A stretch of 23,123 nucleotides of DNA. Source: CAWBRT01 sp050015355 (GTDB taxonomy: Bacteria; Acidobacteriota; Terriglobia; Terriglobales; Acidobacteriaceae). This document shows, in pieces, positions 6,557 through 14,161 of this stretch. How positions within the stretch are numbered: the stretch's first letter is position 1; every line of letters starts with the position of its first letter. Location: NCBI GenBank assembly GCA_050015355.1, contig JBEKBO010000073.1, positions 1-23,123 on the forward strand, given 5' to 3'. The notes beneath the pieces were generated by a model. It saw only the letters and a list, made by a program, of their open reading frames with translations. It was not told the DNA's origin and made no database searches. The position numbers and the translations under genes are program-made.

Positions 6557-7757
6557 AGAAGCACGCCGCTTGATTCTGGACAGTATTACGCAGTTGGCGT
6601 CGGAACGTGTAGAACTGCTGGAATCTCTCGGGCGAGTGACCGCCGAGGACATCGTGACGCCGTGGGACCTGCCCTTGTGCGACAACGCGGCCATGGATGG
6701 CTACGCTGTCCGCTGGGCCGATTGCCAGCAACCGGCCAGCCTGCGGATTACCGGCTTTGTGCCTGCCGGTGCCGTGGCGACCGGTCCCGTCGACGCGGGC
6801 TGCGCGATAAAGATCATGACCGGAGCGCCGATTCCTCCGGGTTGCGACACCGTAGTGCCCTTCGAGGACGCAGAGGAGTGCGGCAATCAGGTCCGCATGA
6901 CAGCGCCTGTGGTTCGGGGCCAGCATATTCGCTTTGTGGGCGAAGACGTTCGCTGCGGCGAAACCGTCATCCCGTCGGGCAGGGTCATCCGCGTGGCGGA
7001 GATCAGCATGCTGGCTTCATGCGGCAGGGCGCTGGTGTCGGTTCATCGCAAGGCCACGGTCGCCATTCTTTCAACGGGGGATGAACTGCTGGAAGCCGGG
7101 GAAGCGCTGGCCCCTGGCAAGGTTGTAGACAGCAACGGATTGTCGTTAGCTGCCGGCGTTCGGGGATGTGGCGCGACGCCGGTGATCCTCGGGATTGCTC
7201 GCGACAACCGCGCCAGTCATGTGCAAAAAATGTCCGAAGGGCTCAAGGCGGACGCCTTCATTACTTCAGCAGGGGTATCCGCCGGCGAACGCGATTTGGT
7301 GCGGGAGGTTCTCGCCGAACTGGGCATGAGGCAAGTCTTTCGCCGGGTCGACATAGGACCTGGAGCGCCAACCTGCTTCGGCCTTCGAGAGGGGAAACCA
7401 GTTTTCTGCCTGCCCGGCAATCCTGTCGCGTCGATGATTACCTTTGAAGAGTTCGTCAGGCCCGCGCTCTTGAAGATGATGGGGCACAGGCGGGTGCTGA
7501 AGCCTCTGGTTCGTGCAATTCTGCAAGAGGAAGCGCGGAAGAAGCCGGGCAAAATCAAGTTCCTGCGAGTCAGACTTGAGTCGGTGGACGGAAAGCTTCT
7601 CGCCTACAGTTCGGGTGATCAGAATACAGGTATCTTGAAGACCATGCTCATGGCCGACGGACTGGCCATGCTTCCGGCCGAGCGCGTCTCGTTTTCCGCG
7701 GGAGACGAAGTTGAGGTGCACATCATCTCCGAAGACGCGGAGATGCTGGAGCCATAG
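6543..7757 (+). CDS. moeA: Molybdopterin molybdenumtransferase MoeA
   Basis: A 404-residue cytoplasmic enzyme that inserts molybdate into adenylylated molybdopterin in the last step of Mo-cofactor synthesis; in W-using organisms related proteins handle tungstate. It shows DNAAMDGYA (47-55), MTGAPIPPGCDTVVP (92-106), STGDEL (177-182), SAGVSAGERD (242-251) and LPGNPVAS (290-297), followed by the C-terminal beta domain. The ATG at 6543 begins the family-like MPSFEEARRLIL; earlier in-frame starts lie inside tupC. The overlap with tupC suggests coupled translation of the transporter and the enzyme using its cargo. The usual PGKP-type loop reads GPGAPTCFG here, with Ala in place of Lys, which could matter for metal or substrate contact. 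Confidence 0.93.
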   Translation: MPSFEEARRLILDSITQLASERVELLESLGRVTAEDIVTPWDLPLCDNAAMDGYAVRWADCQQPASLRITGFVPAGAVATGPVDAGCAIKIMTGAPIPPGCDTVVPFEDAEECGNQVRMTAPVVRGQHIRFVGEDVRCGETVIPSGRVIRVAEISMLASCGRALVSVHRKATVAILSTGDELLEAGEALAPGKVVDSNGLSLAAGVRGCGATPVILGIARDNRASHVQKMSEGLKADAFITSAGVSAGERDLVREVLAELGMRQVFRRVDIGPGAPTCFGLREGKPVFCLPGNPVASMITFEEFVRPALLKMMGHRRVLKPLVRAILQEEARKKPGKIKFLRVRLESVDGKLLAYSSGDQNTGILKTMLMADGLAMLPAERVSFSAGDEVEVHIISEDAEMLEP

Positions 7758-7853
7758 CCCGGATTCGCGGAAGGTGTGCCCGGTGAAGCCGTGATAGCCA
7801 TGAGCATGCCAACTATAGAGTGCTCTAGCAGGCCACGCCCGCCGATTCGCAGC

Positions 7854-7886
7854 TCGATGTGATTTCGCCGCAGGTTCTCACATCGA
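7854..7886. repeat. 9-bp inverted repeat between convergent moeA and cysK
   Basis: TCGATGTGA (7854-7862) and TCACATCGA (7878-7886) are perfect inverted arms around a 15-nt loop. It lies between two genes that end toward each other and could act as a bidirectional transcription barrier. No T-run follows on either strand. Confidence 0.4.
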
Positions 7887-7950
7887 AGCCACGAATCGTG
7901 CGAGCCGGTCCGACTGCGACGGCTCCGGATACGCCAACTCCGGAACCGCT

Positions 7951-8946
7951 TTAGTTTTTGGCGGCGACTGGCGCGGCATCGGGGATCGGGGATGTCTTCA
8001 GTTGCTGAACTTCCTGTCGTAGCTGATCGAACAGCACGGAGGAGAGGTAACGCTCGCCGAAATCCGGAAGGATCACCACGATCAGCTTGCCTGCGTTCTC
8101 CGGACGCTGCGCAACTTTTAACGCCGCACTCACCGCCGCGCCCGAAGAGATGCCGACCAGCAGACCTTCTTCCAGCGGCAGCCGTCGCGCGATCGCGATA
8201 GCCTCGTCATTGGTAACCTGGACGATTTCGTCGATGAGGTCCGTCTTGAGAACCTTGGGGACGAAACCGGCGCCGATCCCCTGAATCTTGTGCGGTCCGG
8301 GCTTGCCGCCCGAGAGCACGGGACTGTCGGTCGGCTCCACGGCGATGGCTTTGAACCCGGGCTTCTTGGCCTTGATGTATTCGCTGACGCCGGTCAGCGT
8401 GCCGCCGGTCCCGATGCCGGAGACGAGAATATCCACTTTGCCATCGGTGTCGTTCCAAATTTCGGGGCCCGTGGTATCGAAGTGAATTTTCGGGTTTGCC
8501 GGATTGTCGAACTGTTGCAGGATGTAGCCATTCGGCGTCTGGCCTAAAATCTCCTCGGCTTTCGCCATGGCCCCCTTCATGCCGTTCGGGCCGGGGGTGA
8601 GCACGAGTTCGGCTCCGAAGGCGCGCAGCAGAACGCGACGCTCAAGGCTCATCGTCTCCGGCATGGTGAGAATGAGTTTGTATCCCTTGACGGCGGCAAC
8701 AAAGGCCAAAGCAATGCCCGTGTTGCCGCTGGTGGGCTCGATCAACACAGTCTTGCCGGGCTTAATCTTGCCTTCGCGCTCGGCGGCTTCGATCATGGCG
8801 TAGCCGATGCGGTCTTTCACGCTATTGGCCGGGTTCGCGCTCTCCAGCTTAGCGACGACTTTGGCGAAAGAGCCTTCCGTCACCCGGTTCAGTTGAACGA
8901 GCGGAGTACGCCCGATAAGCTCGATAACGCTTGCAGCAATGGTCAT
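7951..8946 (-). CDS. cysK: Cysteine synthase A (O-acetylserine sulfhydrylase)
   Basis: A 331-residue PLP enzyme that makes L-cysteine from O-acetylserine and sulfide. The PLP lysine is K44 in NSVKDRI. The substrate loop TSGNTG is at 72-77. QQFDNPANP (143-151) is typical of O-acetylserine enzymes rather than cystathionine beta-synthases. The phosphate loop GTGGT is at 178-182, and GISSGAA at 264-270 binds the pyridine nitrogen. There is no CBS or other extra domain; the C-terminal tail is a little long and Ala/Pro-rich. GGAGAT 6 nt upstream supports the ATG at 8946. It is a single gene, convergent with moeA. A TATATG-like -10 on the minus strand near 9057-9062 may be its promoter. CysK and CysM-type enzymes are hard to separate fully by sequence. 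Confidence 0.93.
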   Translation of the reverse strand: MTIAASVIELIGRTPLVQLNRVTEGSFAKVVAKLESANPANSVKDRIGYAMIEAAEREGKIKPGKTVLIEPTSGNTGIALAFVAAVKGYKLILTMPETMSLERRVLLRAFGAELVLTPGPNGMKGAMAKAEEILGQTPNGYILQQFDNPANPKIHFDTTGPEIWNDTDGKVDILVSGIGTGGTLTGVSEYIKAKKPGFKAIAVEPTDSPVLSGGKPGPHKIQGIGAGFVPKVLKTDLIDEIVQVTNDEAIAIARRLPLEEGLLVGISSGAAVSAALKVAQRPENAGKLIVVILPDFGERYLSSVLFDQLRQEVQQLKTSPIPDAAPVAAKN

Positions 8947-9211
8947 GTTTCATCTCCAAAATGGAATATGGCTGGCCCCAAGGGGCTGCGATTGAAGGTT
9001 GCAAGAATGCAGGGAACCGGCGTCGCTCAGAAGGGGATCGGGTTTACCGACATCGACGCATATAGACACTTCCAGTTGAACACGTAAACACGGCGGACGC
9101 AACCGCGAAGGTTGAAACAAAGGCTGGACGTCGACTCCCAGGCCGGGTCTTGTTGTCCAAACGCAAGTATGCAACAAAATCGTTTCCACCTTAATAGCGG
9201 TTGCGCTTCCA

Positions 9212-9952
9212 CTACCAGACAGAGAGGCTCACCTTGTCCAGCCATACCTGGTAGGCGGTTGCCGAGCTGTTCATATCCATCTGGAAAGCGACGTTGAGTT
9301 GATCGCTGCCGCCCGTGCGTGGCGCATAGCTCCGATTGATGTAGTGCTTCTGCCCATTGAAGGTAAGCGACACGAACCGGACCTTGCCGGACACTCGCTG
9401 AAATTCCCAAGTCAGATGGTTCCAGACGTATGGTTTAGGCGCAGCGCACGCGACTCCTGTACTCTTCCAGCTCGCCGCGCTGGCGTCCCACACCTGCCAC
9501 TGATGCGAGCTGCGCATCGAGCATTGTGTGCCGAAAATGAACCATTTGCCATTCACGGTCTGGTTGACGTCGAACTCGAGCGACTGTGGGGCGGAGGGGT
9601 TCGTGTAGTAGAAGTAGAGGTCGTAAACAAAGTTAGTGACGCTATCGTGGGCGCCAAGTTGTTTCCACCACAAGGCGTCAGAATAAGGCGTTTTCCCGCT
9701 GATGCTGAAGCGGGCCGAGTGACCGTCAATGGACGGAGACGCGACGTTCTGGGTCATGGAATACTTAGCCGACGGCCCGCTCCTGTTCGCGCCCGCACAC
9801 ACGGTACATGACTCCCATCCCGACACCTGATCGAGGTTGGCAAACACGGTCTCCGCGTGGAGTGGAGTTGAAGAGATGCTCATCGCGCAAAACACGAGTG
9901 TTGAAATGAGCGTCACAAACAGGGAATATGTCGCTTCTATTAAACGTTTCAT
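9212..9952 (-). CDS. Secreted protein of unknown function, jelly-roll-like
   Basis: A 246-residue exported protein. The signal peptide covers residues 1-34 (MKRLIEA, hydrophobic core, ending PLHAE). The mature region begins with a Trp-Glu-Ser-Cys-x-x-Cys cluster. It continues with many Tyr, Trp and Asn residues in alternating patterns (DALWWKQLG, YDLYFYYTN, LEFDVNQTVNGKWFIFG, WNHLTWEFQRV, VWLDKVSLSVW), as expected for an all-beta, carbohydrate-binding-like sandwich. There are four cysteines in two close pairs, probably disulfides. I have seen proteins of this style mostly in Acidobacteria, without an assigned role. The ATG at 9952 has AAGGAG 10 nt upstream; the frame is open to 10087, but that extension is Arg-rich and precedes the signal peptide. 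Polysaccharide binding is inference. Confidence 0.75.
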   Translation of the reverse strand: MKRLIEATYSLFVTLISTLVFCAMSISSTPLHAETVFANLDQVSGWESCTVCAGANRSGPSAKYSMTQNVASPSIDGHSARFSISGKTPYSDALWWKQLGAHDSVTNFVYDLYFYYTNPSAPQSLEFDVNQTVNGKWFIFGTQCSMRSSHQWQVWDASAASWKSTGVACAAPKPYVWNHLTWEFQRVSGKVRFVSLTFNGQKHYINRSYAPRTGGSDQLNVAFQMDMNSSATAYQVWLDKVSLSVW

Positions 9953-10227
9953 TCGGCCGGGACTCCTTGCATAATCGTGTTGTGCTTCCTTCCTACCGCG
10001 CTGCGCACGCGCAGATCTGCCCAGGAACTCTGTATAAGATGCCGTCGGCTCTGGAGAAGCGTCCGCTCCGGCGCCTTCCGTAAACATTTCGCGACGGCAG
10101 AACTAAGTATGGGTTAGGGTATTAGAGGGGTATGGGTTGGGGAAACCTTAGTTCTTTTGCTGGCTGGGTGCTGTGTGCAGTCGGCGTCAAGGCAAACAAC
10201 TTGCATTTCCGGTACATCTACTCCCCA

Positions 10228-10611
10228 ATGCGTAATGCTGTAGCCGCGGCGATTCTGATTGCCCTGCTGTTGCCTACTAGCCTACCGCTGGCGATTTCCG
10301 CTCCGGCATCCACGCTACCGGCCTGCTGCCAAAGAGACGGCCGGCATCACTGCGAAATGCTGCTTCAGGATGCGGGTTCAACGTTGAAGCAGCAGCGCGG
10401 GACAACGGCGGAAAGTGCCTCCGAGCCGTGTCCCTTCCGCTCCGCGCTATTTGCGCCGAGTGACCGGCGTGGCGCGGGAATTCCTTTGCACTCGATTTAC
10501 TACGTCGGACTGGTCAGCCATCCCGCAGTCTTCGTTCAAGACACTCTTGCGGCACGCATCTCTGAAGCGCGCGTTAACTGGAAGCGCGGACCTCCCTCTC
10601 TCCTCGACTAG
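10228..10611 (+). CDS. Small exported Cys/His-motif protein next to a TonB receptor
   Basis: A 127-residue protein with an N-terminal signal sequence or anchor (RNAVAAAILIALLLPTSLPL), followed by LPACCQRDGRHHC, a compact cluster of three cysteines and two histidines that looks able to bind a soft metal. The remainder is low in conserved features and ends RGPPSLLD. The ATG at 10228 starts directly before the signal sequence; the frame opens at 10132, but the added residues do not look like part of the protein. It lies 94 bp upstream of the TonB receptor on the same strand and is probably cotranscribed. A role in metal handling at the envelope, perhaps copper, is inference from the motif and the neighbour. 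Confidence 0.6.
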   Translation: MRNAVAAAILIALLLPTSLPLAISAPASTLPACCQRDGRHHCEMLLQDAGSTLKQQRGTTAESASEPCPFRSALFAPSDRRGAGIPLHSIYYVGLVSHPAVFVQDTLAARISEARVNWKRGPPSLLD

Positions 10612-10708
10612 GTCCCGGTAGTCAAAGCGAAACCATCGATTCCGGCACGAAAACCCGCGCCAGGTATATCGCCTGGCCAGGATTGATCGGCGGCAGTCGG
10701 GAGGAGTG

Positions 10709-12946
10709 ATGTCCTATCTGCGCAATTTTTTTCTCGCCTGCATGCTTCTATTGGCAGCCTCGGCGTATGGCACCGTTTTCGGTTCCGTCCAAGGAGTCAT
10801 TCACGATACGCAGCACCATCCGGTCTCCGGAGCTGAAGTCACGTTGCGCGCGGTTTCATCTGACTGGAAGCGGAGCTCAACCACGGGAAGCAGTGGCACC
10901 TTTGAGTTCATGGCCGTGCCTGTGGGCGAATACACGGTGAGCGTTACCAGCGCGGGTTTTGCGGAAATGACGCAACCGGTAGTCGTTCATTCCGGCACTC
11001 AACCCGTCGTACACTTTGCACTGCGCGTGGCAGGCGTCACCGAATCCGTCAACGTTACAGCCGCACCTGAAGTTATTCCGACCGACACTCTTACGCCAAA
11101 AACAATTGTGGATCGAACCGACGTGGAACGTACTCCCGGTGCGGATCGTTCTAACAGCCTGGCTATGATCACCGACTTTGTGCCGGGCGCCTATGTGACA
11201 CATGACCAACTGCACATGCGCGGCGGACACCAGGTGAGCTGGTTGATCGACGGCGTTCCGGTGCCCAACACGAATATCGCTTCCAACCTGGGGCCGCAGT
11301 TCGATCCCAAAGATGTGGATTACCTGGAAGCGAACCGGGGCAGTTACACGGCTGAGTTTGGCGACCGGACCTATGGTGTCTTCAATGTCGTTCCACGTAC
11401 CGGATTCGAACGGAGTAACGAAGCCGAGCTGATAACCAGCTTCGGCAACTTCTACCAGACGAACGACCAATTCAATTTGGGTGGACACACGGAACGCTTT
11501 GCGTATTACGCGAGCGTCAATGGCAACCGCAGCAATTACGGCGTGCAAACCCCGGTGGCCAATGTCGTGCACGATGCGGAAAACGGCTACGGAGGATTCA
11601 CTTCACTGATCTATAACCCGAAGCCATCGGACCAACTGCGGCTGATCAGCTTGCTGCGCCGTGATTTTTATCAAATACCCTATGACCCGTCCCCGAACTC
11701 GGCGGGAAATCAACAGTACAACAGCAGTGGACTACGCGACGGACAGCACGAGGCCGATGCGGTGGTGAACTTCTCCTGGGTGCATGTCTTCAACCCGAAG
11801 ATGCTGCTGACAGTTTCTCCGTTTTTTCACTACAACAGCGCCAACTACGAGAGCAATCCGAACGACACGCCAACCGCCACCACCGACCTTCGCGCTTCAA
11901 CCTACGGTGGAGCGCAGGTAACTTTCAGCGCCAACACCGGGCCTAATAACCTGCAGATTGGCGCTTACGGCTTCGGACAGCACGACAATCAGACCTTCGG
12001 CGTTATCTTCAACGATGGCAGCAGCGCCAACTTTACCGACCATGAATTGGCCAACGGCAGCCTGCTTGCCTTCTTCGTGGACGACCGGTTGAAGGTGACA
12101 CAGTGGCTTACGCTAATGGCCGGTATGCGTCCTACGCACTTTTCCGGAGGCGTAACGGAGACGGCGGTTAACCCGCGCGTTGGGGCAACCGTGATGATTC
12201 CCAAGTTGCGCTGGGTGCTACGCGGGTTTTACGGAAACTACTATCAGGCTCCGCCGTTGCTCACCGCGTCCGGGCCGCTGTTGCAATTCGTCACCAGCCA
12301 GAGCCTGGGATTTATTCCGCTGCGCGGCGAACGTGATCGCGAATACCAGTTTGGCATCAGCATCCCATTCCGCGGCTGGTTTCTGGACGTGGACAACTTC
12401 AAAACCGTTGCCACCAACTTTTTTGATCACAATAATGTCGGCGAGTCGAACATCTTTTTCCCGATCACCATCGGCAAGGCCGTCATTCGAGCGTGGGAAC
12501 TCACGCTCAGAACCCCGCGCATAGCGAAGCGCGCACAACTGCGCCTCGCCTACTCCAACCAGGTGGCCTACGGTGGCGGCGCGATTACCGGTGGCCTGAC
12601 CGATTTTTCGCCGGCAACACCGCTATTCCCGCTCGATCACGACCAGCGCAATACACTGAACGTCGGGGGCGACGTGAACCTTCCATGGCGCAGCTTTCTG
12701 GCGATGAATTTCTACTACGGCTCGGGATTTACCAACGGCAACGCTCCGCCACCCTACCTGCCCGGACACGCGCAATGGGATGCTTCCCTGGGCAAACAGC
12801 TCGGCGAACGCGTATCCGCGGCTGTGCACGTGCTGAACCTGACTAACCGGCGCTTGCTGCTTGATAACAGTCTGACCTTCGGCGGATTTCACTACAACGA
12901 CCCGCGGCAGATATACGCCGAGGTCCGCTACCGTTTCCGCTATTGA
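10709..12946 (+). CDS. TonB-dependent receptor with N-terminal carboxypeptidase-like domain
   Basis: A 745-residue outer-membrane transporter. The signal peptide covers residues 1-22. A carboxypeptidase regulatory-like beta-sandwich follows at about 24-110 (GSVQGVIHDTQHHPVSGAEV, GTFEFMAVPVGEYTVSV). The plug domain at about 115-235 has LHMRGGHQVSWLIDGVPVPN and VDYLEANRGSYTAEFGD. A beta barrel runs to the C-terminus, ending in aromatic-rich IYAEVRYRFRY, as expected for BAM recognition. GGAGG sits 4-5 nt before the ATG at 10709; a GTG at 10706 is too close to it. The substrate is unknown. Receptors of this build in Acidobacteria and Bacteroidetes import glycans, metal chelates or cobalamin. The adjacent Cys/His protein makes a metal ligand the first guess. 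Confidence 0.88.
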   Translation: MSYLRNFFLACMLLLAASAYGTVFGSVQGVIHDTQHHPVSGAEVTLRAVSSDWKRSSTTGSSGTFEFMAVPVGEYTVSVTSAGFAEMTQPVVVHSGTQPVVHFALRVAGVTESVNVTAAPEVIPTDTLTPKTIVDRTDVERTPGADRSNSLAMITDFVPGAYVTHDQLHMRGGHQVSWLIDGVPVPNTNIASNLGPQFDPKDVDYLEANRGSYTAEFGDRTYGVFNVVPRTGFERSNEAELITSFGNFYQTNDQFNLGGHTERFAYYASVNGNRSNYGVQTPVANVVHDAENGYGGFTSLIYNPKPSDQLRLISLLRRDFYQIPYDPSPNSAGNQQYNSSGLRDGQHEADAVVNFSWVHVFNPKMLLTVSPFFHYNSANYESNPNDTPTATTDLRASTYGGAQVTFSANTGPNNLQIGAYGFGQHDNQTFGVIFNDGSSANFTDHELANGSLLAFFVDDRLKVTQWLTLMAGMRPTHFSGGVTETAVNPRVGATVMIPKLRWVLRGFYGNYYQAPPLLTASGPLLQFVTSQSLGFIPLRGERDREYQFGISIPFRGWFLDVDNFKTVATNFFDHNNVGESNIFFPITIGKAVIRAWELTLRTPRIAKRAQLRLAYSNQVAYGGGAITGGLTDFSPATPLFPLDHDQRNTLNVGGDVNLPWRSFLAMNFYYGSGFTNGNAPPPYLPGHAQWDASLGKQLGERVSAAVHVLNLTNRRLLLDNSLTFGGFHYNDPRQIYAEVRYRFRY

Positions 12947-12972
12947 GGCCCGAGGCGCGGAGCAAGGGCGCG

Positions 12973-14037
12973 CTAGGAGCCAAGTGGCTCTATCCCGCAG
13001 CCCCAGATGTCATCGAAGCGCGGGGTAATCACAAACTTTCCCGTGCGATCGATGTAACCCCATTTACGGTCGACGCGCACGGCAGCCAGATGTCCGCGGA
13101 AGCGGCAAACGTAATCAAACCGCGGAGGAATCGCGAACCTTCCGGTCTTGTCTATATACCCATACTTGTAATGGTCCTTGACTTCGACCTGCACGGCAGC
13201 CAGCCCTTCGGAGAACTTGCCGGTATCGCTAAATTGTGGAGCGATGGCAATCTTTCCTGTCGTATCGATATAGGCATACGTGCCCCCCCCGATGCTCACG
13301 GCGGCCAGCCCTTCGGAGAAGTCGAAAGCCAAAGGAAACTGCGGAGTAACGACGATTGTCCCCGTTTTGTCGATGTAACCATAGCCGTCCAGGCCCACAA
13401 GCGCCAGTTGATCGATGAATGGATGCGCATAAGGAAAGCGCGGCGCAATGACGAACTTTCCAGTGGTGTCTATGTATCCGGCTTTGTGATCGATGGTCAC
13501 GACTGCCAGGTGTTCGTGGAAGTTCAAGGCATAATCGAACTGTGGAGCAATCACGAAATTCCCGGTTTTGTCGATGTAGCCCCACTTCTCGCCGACTTTC
13601 ACCGCCGCAAGTTGTTCATGGAAGCCAAACGCCTGAGTGAACCGCTGCTTGATGACAAACTTTCCCGTCTTATCGATGAAGCCAAACTTTTCGTTCAACC
13701 ATACCAGAGCCATTTGCTCGTAGAAGCTGTCAGCAGCATCGAACTGCGGAGGGATCACGAACTTGCCGGTTCTGTCTATGAAGCCGTACTTACCGCCAAG
13801 CTCGACGGCTGCAAGGTCTTCGGAAAAGCCGGCAGCAGACTCGAACCGTGGCGAGATGATGAAGTTCCCCGTCTTATCGATATATCCCCACTTGCCATCA
13901 AAAATGCTGCCGACCATAACAGATATTAGCGGCTCGGCTGGTTGAGGTGCCGCGCTGTTTGCCGTTTCGGCACGGAGCCGGCAGGCGCAGATGACTAGAA
14001 AAATAGTGGTCAACAGAACGGCAGCCCTACGTCGCAC
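12973..14037 (-). CDS. Exported WG-repeat protein with nine repeats
   Basis: A 354-residue protein. Residues 1-23 form a signal peptide (VRRRAAVLLTTIFLVICACRLRA). After a Pro/Ala-rich linker there are nine tandem WG (KWG) repeats of about 34 residues, each on the pattern K-[WYF]-G-[YF]-I-D-[KT]-TG-[KN]-F-V-I-x-P-[RQ]-F-(8)-F-x-E-x-L-A-x-V. The fold is probably an extended or circular beta repeat used for binding. The start is the GTG at 14037: AAAGGAGGTG, a near-perfect SD, lies 7 nt upstream and the signal peptide follows at once. Longer readings to 14169 lack both. It lies 124 nt downstream of the MutS-like pair on the same strand and may be the last gene of that transcript, though the strong SD would allow separate control. 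Ligand unknown. Confidence 0.85.
   Translation of the reverse strand: MRRRAAVLLTTIFLVICACRLRAETANSAAPQPAEPLISVMVGSIFDGKWGYIDKTGNFIISPRFESAAGFSEDLAAVELGGKYGFIDRTGKFVIPPQFDAADSFYEQMALVWLNEKFGFIDKTGKFVIKQRFTQAFGFHEQLAAVKVGEKWGYIDKTGNFVIAPQFDYALNFHEHLAVVTIDHKAGYIDTTGKFVIAPRFPYAHPFIDQLALVGLDGYGYIDKTGTIVVTPQFPLAFDFSEGLAAVSIGGGTYAYIDTTGKIAIAPQFSDTGKFSEGLAAVQVEVKDHYKYGYIDKTGRFAIPPRFDYVCRFRGHLAAVRVDRKWGYIDRTGKFVITPRFDDIWGCGIEPLGS
12988..13896 (-). repeat. Nine tandem ~102-bp coding repeats (WG repeats)
   Basis: The period of about 34 codons is visible in the DNA as recurring gat-aaa-acx-ggx segments on the minus strand. Copies differ at many positions, so the array is old rather than freshly amplified. 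The same periodicity creates long open readings on the plus strand (12943-13929) that are not genes. Confidence 0.8.
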
Positions 14038-14161
14038 GCAAAGCACCTCCTTTAATCTCGCGCTTAGCGAACATGGCGACCACACGCCGCCCGTGTACGG
14101 TGCCGCCCGGCTGGTGAGCGGTCCAGCCGCCATCCACAACGAGACGGTGGCAGCGGCATTT

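Noticed and set aside
7829..7951. Short Pro/Thr-rich plus-strand reading ending at the cysK stop region
   Set aside because: It has no start codon, follows a stop at 7826, and matches nothing; it could be a gene remnant, but there is no support.
12988..13896. CRISPR array
   Set aside because: The ~102-bp repeats are coding, in frame and diverged, with no short identical repeats and unique spacers.
12943..13929. Long plus-strand reading (328 aa) opposite the WG-repeat gene
   Set aside because: It mirrors the periodic WG codons on the other strand, has no ribosome binding site, and shows no family pattern.
14098..14131. Terminator between the MutS-like pair and the WG gene
   Set aside because: GGCTGG/CCAGCC can form a 6-bp stem but no T-run follows on the minus strand, so termination is not supported.
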